A DNA stretch of 12,587 nucleotides from Lentisphaeria bacterium. GTDB taxonomy: Bacteria; Verrucomicrobiota; Lentisphaeria; JABSQK01; UBA12247. A program made the translations under genes and the position numbers. The stretch lies in the NCBI GenBank assembly GCA_003477185.1, contig DMTJ01000194.1, positions 1 through 12,587 on the forward strand, in the 5' to 3' direction. Below are positions 1 to 7,378 of the stretch, piece after piece. The notes beneath the pieces are model-generated. The model was given only the letters and a program-made list of their open reading frames with translations. It made no database searches and had not been told where the DNA came from. Positions within the stretch are counted from its first letter, which is position 1. The number at the start of each line of letters is the position of its first letter.

Positions 1-318
1 TGTGCTGCTCGCAGCGTTGCAGGCGAGGGCGATCGAGGTGAGCTGCGATCGCGAGACAGATCTTACGGCAGTCAGGTCGGGATTGGGCCGGCCACGGTGC
101 AACGTGGCGATGCCTTGCCTGAGCGCCTGGTGGTTCGCCTGTACCTGAAGGGCTTGAAATCGCGCAAGCACAAGACCGCTTGTCACACGCTGGCTGTAAG
201 TGTAGCCAGCCATGGAGATCTGGGGCCGCGGATCGAGCTGAAGGCCAATGGCAAGCCCGTGGCGCTTGATGATGCTCGCCTGCGGGTAGTTGGGAAGCCG
301 GAGGTTGGTTTGAACTGA
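1..318 (+). pseudogene. 3' part of a small secreted conserved protein, probably frameshifted
   Basis: The frame ending in TGA at 316-318 encodes a conserved-looking C-terminal part: GIGPATV, then LPERLVVRLYLKGLKS, then LAVSVASHGD and PRIELKANGKPV. I recognise this pattern (SGIG.A, a 'WPE..V.RL.LKGLE' strand, 'VSVSSHGD') from small hypothetical secreted proteins of PVC-group bacteria; the function is unknown. Upstream of about position 80 this frame reads poorly. The +2 frame there reads LLAALQARAIEVSCDRE, which looks like the end of a signal peptide followed by a beta strand, and runs on to AVRSG. Joining frame 2 up to SG with frame 1 from IG restores the family's SGIG motif, so a 1-nt deletion near 80-83 is likely. 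A GTG at 97 could start a 73-residue product, but it lies inside the conserved domain. The 5' end is outside the window. Confidence 0.5.
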
Positions 319-379
319 GTCTGTCCGCCGAGATTCTAGCGGCAAACCCCGAGACGATGCGAATCGCCTGGATTGATTT

Positions 380-1162
380 CTACCGGTAGGATGTGTCATT
401 GCCCTGGGCCTGATGCCAGGCGACGACGTCCCGGTAGGGGAGGGCACCGCCAAAGATATCGAGGGCGCTGCCGATCGTGAGGTGGACACGGCCGCGACCA
501 AGTTCCTTGACCCGTTCCAGGTCGGCGAAATGGCGGGCGCCGCCCGCGTAGGTGGAAGGAATCGGAGAATGCTCGCCGAGAAGGGCGACGAGCTCTTCCT
601 CGATGCCAGCCTGGTGGCCTTCGACATCGACGCCGTGGACCAGAAACTCATCGCACTGGCCGCCAAGTTGGGCCAAGGTCTCGGGGCTGACGCAGACATC
701 GGTAAAGGTCTGCCAGCGATCGGTGACAATCCAGTAGCGGCCGTCTCGTTGGCGGCAGCTGAGATCCAAGACCAGCCGCTTGCTGCCAATGCGGCCAATG
801 AGGGCGTCTAACCGTGATTGGTCGATCTTGCCGTTCCGGAAGACGAATGACGTGACGATGACGTGGCTGGCACCAGCGTCCAGATAGCTGGTCGCATTGT
901 CCAGGTTTACGCCGCCGCCCATCTGCAACCCGCCGGGATAGGCGGCGAATGCCGCGAGTGCAGCGTCCTGGTTGCCCGGCCCTAGCGCGATCACATGCCC
1001 GCCGGTCAGGCCATCCTCACGGTACAGGTTTGCGAACTCCGCAGGCGAACGGTCGGTCGTGAAGTTGGTTTGCACGGCGGAGCGATCGCTGTCTGAGAGG
1101 GAGCCACCTACAATCTGGACCACGCGGCCGTCTTTAAGATCTATGCAAGGTCTGAATTCCAT
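380..1162 (-). CDS. hisA: Phosphoribosylformimino-5-aminoimidazole carboxamide ribotide isomerase, eukaryote-type HisA
   Basis: This 260-residue protein would catalyse the Amadori-type ring-opening isomerisation of ProFAR to PRFAR in histidine synthesis, in the cytosol, as a (beta/alpha)8 barrel. The N-terminus [18 protein letters not shown] carries the catalytic-type Asp8. The second half-barrel has QMGGGVN (about 80-86), [11 protein letters not shown] (98-108) and RLVLDLSCR (129-137) with Asp133. The '[18 protein letters not shown]' stretch is diagnostic of the fungal/plant-type subfamily (yeast HIS6 type) rather than the usual bacterial HisA. Length fits that subfamily. The ATG at 1162 has an AGGGA ribosome-binding candidate about 11 nt upstream. 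No other his gene lies nearby. A degenerate copy of the dispersed 15-bp palindrome lies at 1030-1044, in codons for AEFA. Confidence 0.9.
   Translation of the reverse strand: MEFRPCIDLKDGRVVQIVGGSLSDSDRSAVQTNFTTDRSPAEFANLYREDGLTGGHVIALGPGNQDAALAAFAAYPGGLQMGGGVNLDNATSYLDAGASHVIVTSFVFRNGKIDQSRLDALIGRIGSKRLVLDLSCRQRDGRYWIVTDRWQTFTDVCVSPETLAQLGGQCDEFLVHGVDVEGHQAGIEEELVALLGEHSPIPSTYAGGARHFADLERVKELGRGRVHLTIGSALDIFGGALPYRDVVAWHQAQGNDTSYR
1030..1044. repeat. Degenerate copy of the 15-bp iterated palindrome, in hisA
   Basis: The plus strand reads TTGCGAACTCCGCAG, two mismatches from TTGCGGACTCCGCAA. In the hisA frame it encodes A-E-F-A (residues 41-44), the same codon phase as the better copies. On its own it would be unremarkable. 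Confidence 0.35.
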
Positions 1163-1631
1163 GACTGCACAGTTCCCTGTCTTTCGAAATTTTTCAACCC
1201 AAACATCAAAAAGGCTACAATCAAGTGCTGGGCCTTGCGTGGGCGGAGGCTGCGGGGAGCGTAGCGGCCATGGACGCGACTGACCTTGATTCTCCAGACA
1301 GTGCCAGGTCGCTGAGCCACGTCTGATGGTGCTGAACAGGAAGGATAAAAGGAAGGGAAGAAATACGAGACGATTCAGCCGACGATTAGCCCGATGTTCG
1401 CACTCTACCCGAGGTGTTCATTCATCGCTGCAAGCTCGTTCTAGACTGCAAGGCCGAAAACACAGGCCCGTGACCGATACATGCGTTCTCGCGGAGATAA
1501 TGCCCAACTATATGTCTTCCACACGAATCGAAAGCGCCCATCTCCAAGACGTTGCTATTGAAGCTGGTGCCGTCACCGTGTCAGCGTGGCCGTAACGGGG
1601 GAGTAGTGATTGCGCACAAGGCGCGATTCTG
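1163..1631. other. Intergenic region without a supportable gene
   Basis: This 469-bp gap lies between the hisA start and the toxin stop. A plus-strand frame at 1326-1595 (89 codons) is Arg/Ser-rich, has no recognisable domain and overlaps nothing conserved. Short minus-strand frames also lack family signals. The hisA promoter should lie at its left end, where AT-rich sequence around 1180-1225 precedes the start codon, but I cannot assign clean -35/-10 boxes. Confidence 0.6.
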
Positions 1632-2021
1632 CTACTGGGCTGCGTTGATACACCGAACTTTGTACTGCCGCATTTTATGATCGCTGGTCATTAGTTCCAA
1701 ACCTTCGACTTGGGCCTGGGCGATCAGCATGCGATCGAAAGGATCATTGTGCAGCGCAGGAAGTGCGCCGGCGAGATCGCCATGGAATAGGGTGAAGGGT
1801 AGCTTTGAAAGGGACTTGTCCTCTACAATCGCGTCCATATCCGCTGGCGCTTGGAGTTTCCCCAAGGCTCGCTTGATAGAGATCTCCCACGTGCTGGCTA
1901 CACTCACGTAGACATGATTGCGCGGTTCGATAATCAAGGCGAGCGCTTCAGGTCCAAGGGAGCTGCCAGATCTGGCGATAAACCAGAGGAGGGCGTGCGT
2001 ATCGAGCAGGATCCGTCTCAT
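1632..2021 (-). CDS. PIN-domain ribonuclease toxin (VapC-like, type II TA)
   Basis: This 129-residue protein is the predicted toxin of a type II toxin-antitoxin pair. PIN toxins are Mg-dependent ribonucleases that cleave tRNA, rRNA or mRNA when freed from the antitoxin; the target here is unknown. The acidic active-site set is complete: Asp7 in LLDTHALLW, Glu46 in STWEISIKRALGKL, Asp96 in HNDPFDRMLIAQA, and Asp114 in LMTSDHKM. This is the compact 'LLDTHALLW' PIN subfamily (COG3744-like), commonly paired with Phd-type antitoxins. Its ATG at 2021 overlaps the antitoxin TGA in a 4-bp ATGA (2018-2021), indicating translational coupling. No frameshift or missing catalytic residue is seen, so the toxin should be functional. 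Confidence 0.9.
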   Translation of the reverse strand: MRRILLDTHALLWFIARSGSSLGPEALALIIEPRNHVYVSVASTWEISIKRALGKLQAPADMDAIVEDKSLSKLPFTLFHGDLAGALPALHNDPFDRMLIAQAQVEGLELMTSDHKMRQYKVRCINAAQ

Positions 2022-2242
2022 TCCCGCCCTTCAAATAATGCCGCGATCACATCGTCTGCTTGATCGAACTCGTCCATAATCACATCGTAGCCGGCTGGAG
2101 TGCGAGCCTTGGCCTCTTGATGGGGAACTAAGTCCACTAAAGGCGTTCCGGCCTTGGCGATAACCACTTTCTCACCGCCATCAGCAACGAATGCCGCGAG
2201 CTTGGATAGATTTGTCTTTGCTTCCAGCATATTGACTTGCAT
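2018..2242 (-). CDS. Phd/YefM-family antitoxin
   Basis: This 74-residue protein begins MQVNMLEAKTNLSKLAAFV and continues GEKVVIAKAGTPLVDLVP. That is the Phd/YefM fold: an N-terminal DNA-binding dimerisation domain that recognises operator DNA and autorepresses the operon. The acidic C-terminal tail (YDVIMDEFDQADDVIAALFEG) is expected to wrap and inhibit the PIN toxin encoded directly downstream. The ATG at 2242 has GGAG 9 nt upstream; a second Met at residue 5 is a weaker alternative. A perfect 17-bp inverted repeat centred 32 nt upstream is the probable operator. Phd with a PIN toxin is a common mix-and-match combination. Confidence 0.9.
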   Translation of the reverse strand: MQVNMLEAKTNLSKLAAFVADGGEKVVIAKAGTPLVDLVPHQEAKARTPAGYDVIMDEFDQADDVIAALFEGRE

Positions 2243-2265
2243 GTTTTCTTGCTCCGCTTGACCTG

Positions 2266-2307
2266 ACTAGACTAAGTCTAGTTTAGCGCGATACTATGGC
2301 CCGTTAA
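2266..2307 (-). promoter_or_regulatory. Promoter/operator of the toxin-antitoxin operon
   Basis: A perfect inverted repeat ACTAGACT-A-AGTCTAGT occupies 2266-2282 (8-bp arms, 1-bp centre), ending 24 bp upstream of the antitoxin ATG. A -10-like TAAACT (2280-2285, minus strand) overlaps its upstream edge. A -35-like TTAACG (2302-2307) sits 16 bp further upstream. Antitoxin binding here would block RNA polymerase, the standard conditional-cooperativity autoregulation of Phd-type operons. The palindrome is direct observation; the promoter boxes are weak matches and inferred. Confidence 0.6.
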
Positions 2308-2422
2308 GTTGTACCCGAATATGCAGGTACATTTCGGGATCGGACACCAAGCTCATCCTGTGGGGCCGCTCGTCAGCCAGTTTATCACCACTTCAGCGTA
2401 GTTACGACGTAGTCGGGTATCA

Positions 2423-2438
2423 TCGAGTCATCGAGTCA
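2423..2438. repeat. Two-copy tandem TCGAGTCA
   Basis: The octamer TCGAGTCA occurs twice in direct succession (2423-2430, 2431-2438). It lies in the roughly 280-bp gap between the kinase stop and the antitoxin promoter, which otherwise shows no gene. It may be a fragment of a dispersed intergenic repeat. No function is evident. Confidence 0.4.
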
Positions 2439-2470
2439 CCAAGTCCTAAGATTTCCAGACATGTCGCACG

Positions 2471-2500
2471 AAAGAACGCCACTCCGCTTCGCTAGGAGGC
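2471..2500 (-). terminator. Weak candidate terminator after the kinase gene
   Basis: On the minus strand, about 22 nt past the kinase TAA, CTCC pairs with GGAG around a 9-nt loop (2482-2498), with GC flanks able to extend the stem imperfectly. It is followed by a T-rich stretch, GTTCTTTC (2471-2478 region). The stem is short, so this is only a candidate. Confidence 0.25.
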
Positions 2501-2521
2501 TCACTACGAACCTTCGAGTTG

Positions 2522-3334
2522 TTAGGCAGTCAGGCGGCTGAGGGCCGCGCTGTAGTAGCTGGAGCCAAAGAGGTTGAGGTGGTTCAGCATGTGGTAGGCT
2601 TCGTAGAGGCGGCGACGACGGGCGTGGCCGTCGGGGAGCGGCCACGCTTCTTGGTAGGCGTCGTAGAACGCTGAGTCGAAGCCGCCGAAGAGATAGGTCA
2701 TCGCTAGGTCGGCTTCGCGACTTCCATAGTAAACGGCGGGATCAAAGATGCAGGGGGCGCCATCATGAGCGACGAGAAAATTCCCCGACCAAAGATCGCC
2801 GTGCAACAGGGCGGGAGGCTCGTCGGTGGCGAGAAGCTGGGCGATGCGCGCTTCGAGACTGCGGATTGCGTGGCGAAGCTCGGGCGTGGCCAGGTGGTTT
2901 TGCTCGGCTAGCTGGAGCTGGGCGACAAGGCGATGCTCGTAGAAGAATTCCGGCCAGCTTGCGGACTCCGCATTGTGCTGGCGCGTGGTGCCAAGAAAAG
3001 TGTCGCCGGTGAAGCCGAATTTGGCTGCGGAGGCGCGGTGCAGGGCGGCGAACTGGGCACCGAAATCGGGCATGAAGGCTGGGCCAGGTGTGCCCGGCTC
3101 GACATACTCGAGGACGAGAAATGCTTCGCTGACGGCGAGGACGGCCGGGATGCGAAGGGTTGCGGAGTTCGCAAGCGTTCGCAGGCCGGCGGCCTCCGCG
3201 GCAAACATCTCGGGCGCGCCAGCTGGGCAATGCTTGACGAAGAATTGATCTGTTGCGGACTCCGCAAGGAAGGCTTGGGCGATGCAACCGCCGTGCAGTG
3301 GCCGCCAGGTACGAATTGTCGTACCCAGGGCCAC
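2522..3334 (-). CDS. Fructosamine kinase / ketosamine-3-kinase family protein
   Basis: This family phosphorylates sugar-amine adducts on proteins or small molecules (protein deglycation) and is related to aminoglycoside phosphotransferases. Numbered from the GTG at 3334 (270 residues), the visible motifs are the GGCIAQAF glycine loop (15-22), the ATP-site lysine in FFVK (31-34), LVLEYVE hinge (73-79), catalytic HGDLWSGN (178-185), metal-binding DPAVYYG (198-204), and the C-terminal LYEAYHMLNHLNLFGSSY. The usual length is near 285-290. Residues KSWQQHLE upstream of the GTG resemble the family N-terminus, so the true start may be a CTG at 3361 overlapping the typA stop; no ATG, GTG or TTG lies between. 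It follows typA closely on the same strand, so co-transcription is likely. Three copies of the 15-bp palindrome lie in its first 125 codons. Confidence 0.88.
   Translation of the reverse strand: MALGTTIRTWRPLHGGCIAQAFLAESATDQFFVKHCPAGAPEMFAAEAAGLRTLANSATLRIPAVLAVSEAFLVLEYVEPGTPGPAFMPDFGAQFAALHRASAAKFGFTGDTFLGTTRQHNAESASWPEFFYEHRLVAQLQLAEQNHLATPELRHAIRSLEARIAQLLATDEPPALLHGDLWSGNFLVAHDGAPCIFDPAVYYGSREADLAMTYLFGGFDSAFYDAYQEAWPLPDGHARRRRLYEAYHMLNHLNLFGSSYYSAALSRLTA
2959..2973. repeat. 15-bp iterated palindrome copy (one mismatch), in the kinase gene
   Basis: The plus strand reads TTGCGGACTCCGCAT, one base from the perfect palindrome. In the kinase frame it encodes A-E-S-A just before SWPEFF (residues 122-125), a loop that is variable in the family. 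Confidence 0.75.
3160..3174. repeat. 15-bp iterated palindrome copy (one mismatch), in the kinase gene
   Basis: The plus strand reads TTGCGGAGTTCGCAA, one base from TTGCGGAGTCCGCAA. In the kinase frame it encodes A-N-S-A (residues 55-58), in the loop before the strand RIPAVLAV. The central base is opposite to that of the other copies. Confidence 0.7.
3253..3267. repeat. 15-bp iterated palindrome copy (perfect), in the kinase gene
   Basis: The plus strand reads TTGCGGACTCCGCAA: 7-bp arms with a single central base. In the kinase frame it encodes A-E-S-A (residues 24-27), in the beta-turn just before the FFVK strand. Confidence 0.85.
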
Positions 3335-3357
3335 TTCCAGATGCTGCTGCCAGCTTT

Positions 3358-5157
3358 TCAGCCGATCGATTTCCGGTTGCGCTTGCGCCCGTTCTCGGTG
3401 AGATGGCGCTTGCGGAGACGGATGTTTTCAGGTGTGATCTCGAGCAACTCGTCGTCCTCGATATACTCGAGGGCTTCTTCGAGACTGAAGCGGATCGGAG
3501 GCGCGATCTTGAGACTGCGGTCGGTGCCGCTGGCGCGGACGTTGGTCAGTTGCTTGCCTTTTTGCAGGTTGACCACTAGATCGCCATCTCTGGAATTCTC
3601 GCCGACAATCATGCCTTCGTAGATATCCTGGGTAGGGCCGACGAAAAATGTGCCGCGAGCCTGAAGGGCGTCGATGGCGTAGGCAGCAGCTGGGCCTTGG
3701 TCCATGCTGATTAGGACACCGTTCTGGCGGCCGGGAATGGCGCCACGATAGGGCTCATAGGCGTCGAACAGGTGATTGATGATGGCCTCACCTGCGGTGG
3801 CAGTGAGGAGCTTGCTACGCAGCCCGATCAGGCCGCGAGTTGGCACGCGAAAGACGAGAAGCTGGCGATCGCCCTGCGGGTCCATAGAAACCATTTCACC
3901 GCGGCGCATGCCGACCAGCTCAATGACCTTACCTGCGGACTCTGAAGGCACTTCAACGTTGAGAATTTCAATTGGTTCTTCGCGGCCTTTGTCGCCAGCA
4001 TGGAAGATGACGTGCGGGCGTGAGACGGCTAGCTCGTAGCCTTCGCGACGCATGGTCTCGAGCAGAATCGAGAAGTGGAGGACGCCGCGTCCGCCGATCT
4101 CAAAGGCATCGCCGTCCATCTCGGTGATGTGCAGCGCTACGTCTGCTTCTGCGGCGCGCAGCAAGCGCTCACGGAGGTGGCGGCTGCTGAGGAATTTTCC
4201 CTCTCTGCCATAGAACGGCGAGTCGTTGACGCGGAAGACCATGGTCAAGGTAGGCTCGTCCATGGTGATGGCCGGCAGCGCTTCTGGATTGGTGGTGGGG
4301 CAGATCGTGTCACCGATGTCAATGTCAGTGATGCCGGCAACGGCACAGATTTCGCCATAGATCACGGAATCGGCTTCGACCTTTCCTAAACCTTCGAAGA
4401 CGTGTAGCTGTCGGATCTCTCCCTGGCGGGAGTCGCCATTGGGTTTGCAGACCGCGACGAAGCCGCGGGAGACTGTGCCGCGATGGACACGGCCGATGCC
4501 AATCCGGCCAAGATACTCGGAGTAGTCGATGGAGGTGATCTGCAATTGGGCCGGGCCTTCGTTTAGCGTTGGGGCCGGGACGTGCTCGATCATGGCGTCG
4601 AGCAGCGGGACGATAGTCGTGCTCGGGGCATCAAGGTCGGTGGTGGCCCAGCCATCGCGGCCACTTGCGTAGAGGATGGGGAAATCTAGCTGTGCGTCGG
4701 TAGCATGGAGTTCGACGAACAAGTCGAAGACCGCATCGATGACCGCCTCGGGTCGGGCGTCGGCCTTGTCGATCTTATTGATGACCACAATGGGATGGAG
4801 GCCAGCCTCAAGTGCTTTGCCCAAGACAAAGCGAGTCTGTGGCATGGGGCCTTCTGCGGAGTCGACTAGCAAGAGGACGCCGTCTGCCATATGTAGGACG
4901 CGCTCGACTTGACCGCCGAAGTCACTATGGCCGGGGGTATCGATGAGGTTGATCTTGGTCTCACCGTAGCGAACGCTGATATTTTTGGAGAGAATGGTGA
5001 TCCCACGCTCGCGCTCTAAATCGTTACTGTCTAACAGGCAGTCCTGCTCGGCTTCGGCGGTGCGAAGTAGCTGGAGCTGGGCCAGAATTTTGTCGACTAG
5101 GGTAGTTTTTCCGTGGTCGACGTGAGCGATAATCGCAATGTTGCGGATGTCTTGCAT
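3358..5157 (-). CDS. typA: Ribosome-associated translational GTPase TypA/BipA
   Basis: TypA/BipA is an EF-G-like GTPase that binds the 70S ribosome and supports 50S assembly and stress or cold adaptation. From the ATG at 5157 the protein has 599 residues, normal for the family. All G motifs are present: AHVDHGKT (11-18), RERGITI (49-55), DTPGH (73-77) and NKID (127-130). Domain II, the EF-G-like domains III/V ([15 protein letters not shown]) and the TypA-specific C-terminus ending [17 protein letters not shown] follow. A GTG at 5178 would add seven residues, but it has no ribosome-binding site. The ATG starts at the conserved '[13 protein letters not shown]' position and has GGAG 11 nt upstream. 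The TGA at 3358-3360 lies next to, or overlaps, the start of the downstream kinase gene. Confidence 0.96.
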   Translation of the reverse strand: MQDIRNIAIIAHVDHGKTTLVDKILAQLQLLRTAEAEQDCLLDSNDLERERGITILSKNISVRYGETKINLIDTPGHSDFGGQVERVLHMADGVLLLVDSAEGPMPQTRFVLGKALEAGLHPIVVINKIDKADARPEAVIDAVFDLFVELHATDAQLDFPILYASGRDGWATTDLDAPSTTIVPLLDAMIEHVPAPTLNEGPAQLQITSIDYSEYLGRIGIGRVHRGTVSRGFVAVCKPNGDSRQGEIRQLHVFEGLGKVEADSVIYGEICAVAGITDIDIGDTICPTTNPEALPAITMDEPTLTMVFRVNDSPFYGREGKFLSSRHLRERLLRAAEADVALHITEMDGDAFEIGGRGVLHFSILLETMRREGYELAVSRPHVIFHAGDKGREEPIEILNVEVPSESAGKVIELVGMRRGEMVSMDPQGDRQLLVFRVPTRGLIGLRSKLLTATAGEAIINHLFDAYEPYRGAIPGRQNGVLISMDQGPAAAYAIDALQARGTFFVGPTQDIYEGMIVGENSRDGDLVVNLQKGKQLTNVRASGTDRSLKIAPPIRFSLEEALEYIEDDELLEITPENIRLRKRHLTENGRKRNRKSIG

Positions 5158-5245
5158 AGTCAAAGGCGCTCCAGCCACATCGTGTGATGCGGGAAGGCCC
5201 GTCCTTAAAAGTGTGTGTGAGGGGAGTTGGTCGCTTAGCAGTCGG

Positions 5246-5279
5246 TGGATAGGCTCGGATCCAGACCGAGCGCTATCCA
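5246..5279 (-). terminator. Hairpin downstream of ilvD, no U-tract
   Basis: TGGATAGGCTCGG pairs with CCGAGC-G-CTATCCA (13-bp stem, one bulged G, 7-nt loop). It lies 8 nt after the ilvD TAA and before the typA start. No run of T follows on the minus strand, so it could be a U-less terminator, a 3'-end stabilising stem, or a stop for Rho-trimmed transcripts. Its position argues for a transcript-end role. Confidence 0.5.
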
Positions 5280-5286
5280 GGGGCTG

Positions 5287-7152
5287 TTAAGCGCGGCGCA
5301 GCTTGCTGATATCGCGAACAGCGCCGGTTGCTGCTGATGTAGCCATGAGGCCGTATGCCTGCAATGCCTCGCTGACAACACGCTCGCGGCCGATAGCCGT
5401 AAATGCGTCATCGCCAAGTGCTTCCATCTCGGTGCGGCGGGTATCCAGTTCGGCGTCGCTGAGTTTTACGTTGATGGAGCGTTGCGGGATGTTGATTTCG
5501 ATGATGTCGCCGTCTTGGAGCAGACCGAGGTTTCCACCTTCGCCTGCTTCTGGGGAGACGTGGCCGATGGAGAGTCCGGATGTGCCACCGCTAAAGCGTC
5601 CGTCTGTGATCAGGGCGCATTGCTTGTCGAGCTTGCGCGACTTCAGATACGAGGTGGGGTAGAGCATTTCCTGCATGCCTGGGCCACCCTTGGGGCCTTC
5701 GTAGCGAATGATGACGACATCACCTTCGTTGATCTTGCCGCCGAGGATGAGGTCGACGGACTCTTCCTGCGAATCGCAAATGCGAGCCGGGCCGGAGAAG
5801 ATGTGAATGCTGGCGTCTACGCCTGCGGTTTTGACGATGCAGCCTTCCTGGGCAATGTTGCCGAAGAGGACGCAAAGGCCGCCGTCCTGGCTGTAGGCGT
5901 GCTCAACATCACGGATGGCGCCGGTCTTAGCATCGGTGTCTGCCTCGGCGTACTGTTCTTCTTGGCCAAAGCCGACCTTGGTGCGGACGCCGCCAGGTGC
6001 GGACAATGAGCGTTGTACAGCGTGGTCAGTCAGCTCGTCGGCTTTGAGGTGAATATCGTTCTTCCGGATCTGGACGGCCTGCGTGTCGCCGGATACGGTA
6101 AGACACTCGCCTTTAAAAAAGCCACCGCGTTCGAGCTTGCCGAGGATCGTGGGGATCCCGCCAGCGCGGCTGATGTCTTCCATGTGGTAATCTGAGCTTG
6201 GCGCAACCTTACAGACGCAGGGCGTGCCACGAGAGAGGCGGTCGATGTCCTGCATGGTGAAGTTCAAACCGGCGGCTCTGGCGATGGCCAGGATGTGCAG
6301 CACGGTGTTGGTGGAGCCGCCCATGGCAATGTCACAGGCCATGGCGTTCTCAAAGGCTGCGAAGTTCGCAATCGAATGCGGGAGAACGGAGTCATCGCCT
6401 TCGAGATAGTGCGCGTTGCACATCTCGACGATGCGCGTGGCTGCTTGTTCGAAGAGCGTGCGGCGCAGGGAGTGGGTGGCAAGAATGGTGCCATTGCCCG
6501 GCAGGGCGATCCCCCATGCCTCGGCGAGGCAGTTCATACTATTGGCCGTAAACATACCGGAGCAGGAGCCGCAGGTGGGGCAGGCGTTGGCTTCGATTTG
6601 GTCCAGGTCGGCATCGGATACGGAGTCATCGGCAGCCATCACCATGGCATCGCCGAGATCCAAGGAAATTTCGCCTTGGGAGGTCTCGGCCTTGCCAGCT
6701 TCCATAGGCCCGCCAGCGATAAAGATCGTGGGGATGTTCAGGCGCATGGCCCCAATCATCATCCCGGGCGTAATCTTATCGCAATTCGAGATACAGATCA
6801 GGCCATCGGCCACATGGGCATTGACCATATATTCTACGCTATCGGCAATCAGCTCGCGGCTAGGTAAGGAATACAGCATGCCGCCGTGGCCCATAGCGAT
6901 ACCATCATCGACGGCGATGGTATTAAATTCTACGCCTACGCCGCCGGCATCATCGATCATCTTCTTGATCATCTGGCCGTAGCTGTGGAGATGAACGTGT
7001 CCGGGGACGAACTGGGTAAAGGAATTGGCGATAGCAATAATGGGCTTCTGAAAGTCTTCAGTCTTGAAGCCGGTGGCGCGCCAGAGTGCACGTGCGCCTG
7101 CCATGTGGCGCCCCTGTGTGGTACGGGAGCTGCGGAAGCGTTTCTTGGGCAT
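5287..7152 (-). CDS. ilvD: Dihydroxy-acid dehydratase (long E. coli-type IlvD)
   Basis: IlvD dehydrates 2,3-dihydroxy-isovalerate and dihydroxy-methylvalerate to the 2-keto acids, the shared penultimate step of valine and isoleucine synthesis. The start ATG at 7152 gives 621 residues (E. coli has 616) beginning [20 protein letters not shown], with GAGAG about 7 nt upstream. A longer reading to 7278 is not credible. Visible motifs are [15 protein letters not shown] (41-55), [13 protein letters not shown] (80-92), [10 protein letters not shown] (122-131, Fe-S Cys124), [18 protein letters not shown] (191-208, Fe-S Cys region), [10 protein letters not shown], and near the C-terminus [19 protein letters not shown]. 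It aligns collinearly with the oxygen-sensitive [4Fe-4S] E. coli type. No other ilv/leu gene is adjacent. Confidence 0.96.
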   Translation of the reverse strand: MPKKRFRSSRTTQGRHMAGARALWRATGFKTEDFQKPIIAIANSFTQFVPGHVHLHSYGQMIKKMIDDAGGVGVEFNTIAVDDGIAMGHGGMLYSLPSRELIADSVEYMVNAHVADGLICISNCDKITPGMMIGAMRLNIPTIFIAGGPMEAGKAETSQGEISLDLGDAMVMAADDSVSDADLDQIEANACPTCGSCSGMFTANSMNCLAEAWGIALPGNGTILATHSLRRTLFEQAATRIVEMCNAHYLEGDDSVLPHSIANFAAFENAMACDIAMGGSTNTVLHILAIARAAGLNFTMQDIDRLSRGTPCVCKVAPSSDYHMEDISRAGGIPTILGKLERGGFFKGECLTVSGDTQAVQIRKNDIHLKADELTDHAVQRSLSAPGGVRTKVGFGQEEQYAEADTDAKTGAIRDVEHAYSQDGGLCVLFGNIAQEGCIVKTAGVDASIHIFSGPARICDSQEESVDLILGGKINEGDVVIIRYEGPKGGPGMQEMLYPTSYLKSRKLDKQCALITDGRFSGGTSGLSIGHVSPEAGEGGNLGLLQDGDIIEINIPQRSINVKLSDAELDTRRTEMEALGDDAFTAIGRERVVSEALQAYGLMATSAATGAVRDISKLRRA

Positions 7153-7243
7153 GGTTATCTCTCGATCGAAGGGAGCGTATTGTTGAACCTGATACAATCG
7201 CGCCTTCGTCGCCAGTAGCAACCCGCTGCGACAACTTGATCGA

Positions 7244-7278
7244 TATCCAACAGCCAACAAGGAATATCCAATTTCCAA
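7244..7278 (-). repeat. Decayed heptamer tandem repeat (TTGGNNN)5
   Basis: On the minus strand, five consecutive heptamers can be cut: TTGGAAA, TTGGATA, TTCCTTG, TTGGCTG and TTGGATA. CCAA on the plus strand starts at 7247, 7254, 7268 and 7275, i.e. in exact 7-bp phase with one degenerate unit. It lies upstream of ilvD in the ilvD-ndk gap. It resembles (TTGGATA)n-type intergenic repeats; the link to a genome-wide family is inferred. Confidence 0.55.
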
Positions 7279-7306
7279 GTTAAGACCGGTAGCACCAACA
7301 GATCGT

Positions 7307-7346
7307 CTCTAGTCGACAGCTGTCGATGTGAGTCGACTCTAGTCGA
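7307..7346. repeat. GTCGA-rich palindrome cluster with a 30-bp direct repeat
   Basis: CTCTAGTCGA occurs at 7307-7316 and 7337-7346, exactly 30 bp apart. Between them are a perfect 14-bp palindrome TCGACAGCTGTCGA (7313-7326) and AGTCGACT (7331-7338). The cluster lies 155-195 bp upstream of the ilvD start and after the ndk terminator-like hairpin. It could be a protein-binding site for ilvD control or a decayed repeat. Confidence 0.5.
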
Positions 7347-7378
7347 TCCTTTTGTGGATTTTGAATGGCCAGCCGCAG

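Noticed and set aside
45..52. HIP1-type octamer GCGATCGC
   Set aside because: I noticed only this copy in the window, so there is no sign of enrichment; the 15-bp TTGCGGA palindrome is the repeated one.
1326..1595. 89-codon plus-strand frame in the hisA-toxin gap
   Set aside because: Arg/Ser-rich, low-complexity look, no recognisable domain and no good ribosome-binding site; treated as non-coding.
2436..2645. 69-codon minus-strand frame overlapping the kinase 3' end
   Set aside because: It mostly overlaps the kinase gene in another frame, and the rest is intergenic repeat-like sequence.
4851..4871. Partial match TGCGGAGTC in typA, and similar half-sites at about 3409 and 5985
   Set aside because: Only half or poorly matched versions of the 15-bp palindrome, within well-conserved codons; not counted as copies.
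7191..7199. GATTGTATC upstream of ilvD as a promoter element, with similar GATTGTA upstream of hisA (about 1215-1222)
   Set aside because: A third copy lies inside the adhesin remnant's coding sequence, and no -35 at normal spacing is evident, so evidence is insufficient.
7153..7278. N-terminal extension of IlvD by 42 residues
   Set aside because: The extension is translated from the heptamer repeat and intergenic DNA. The family start MPKK... lies at 7152 with a ribosome-binding site.
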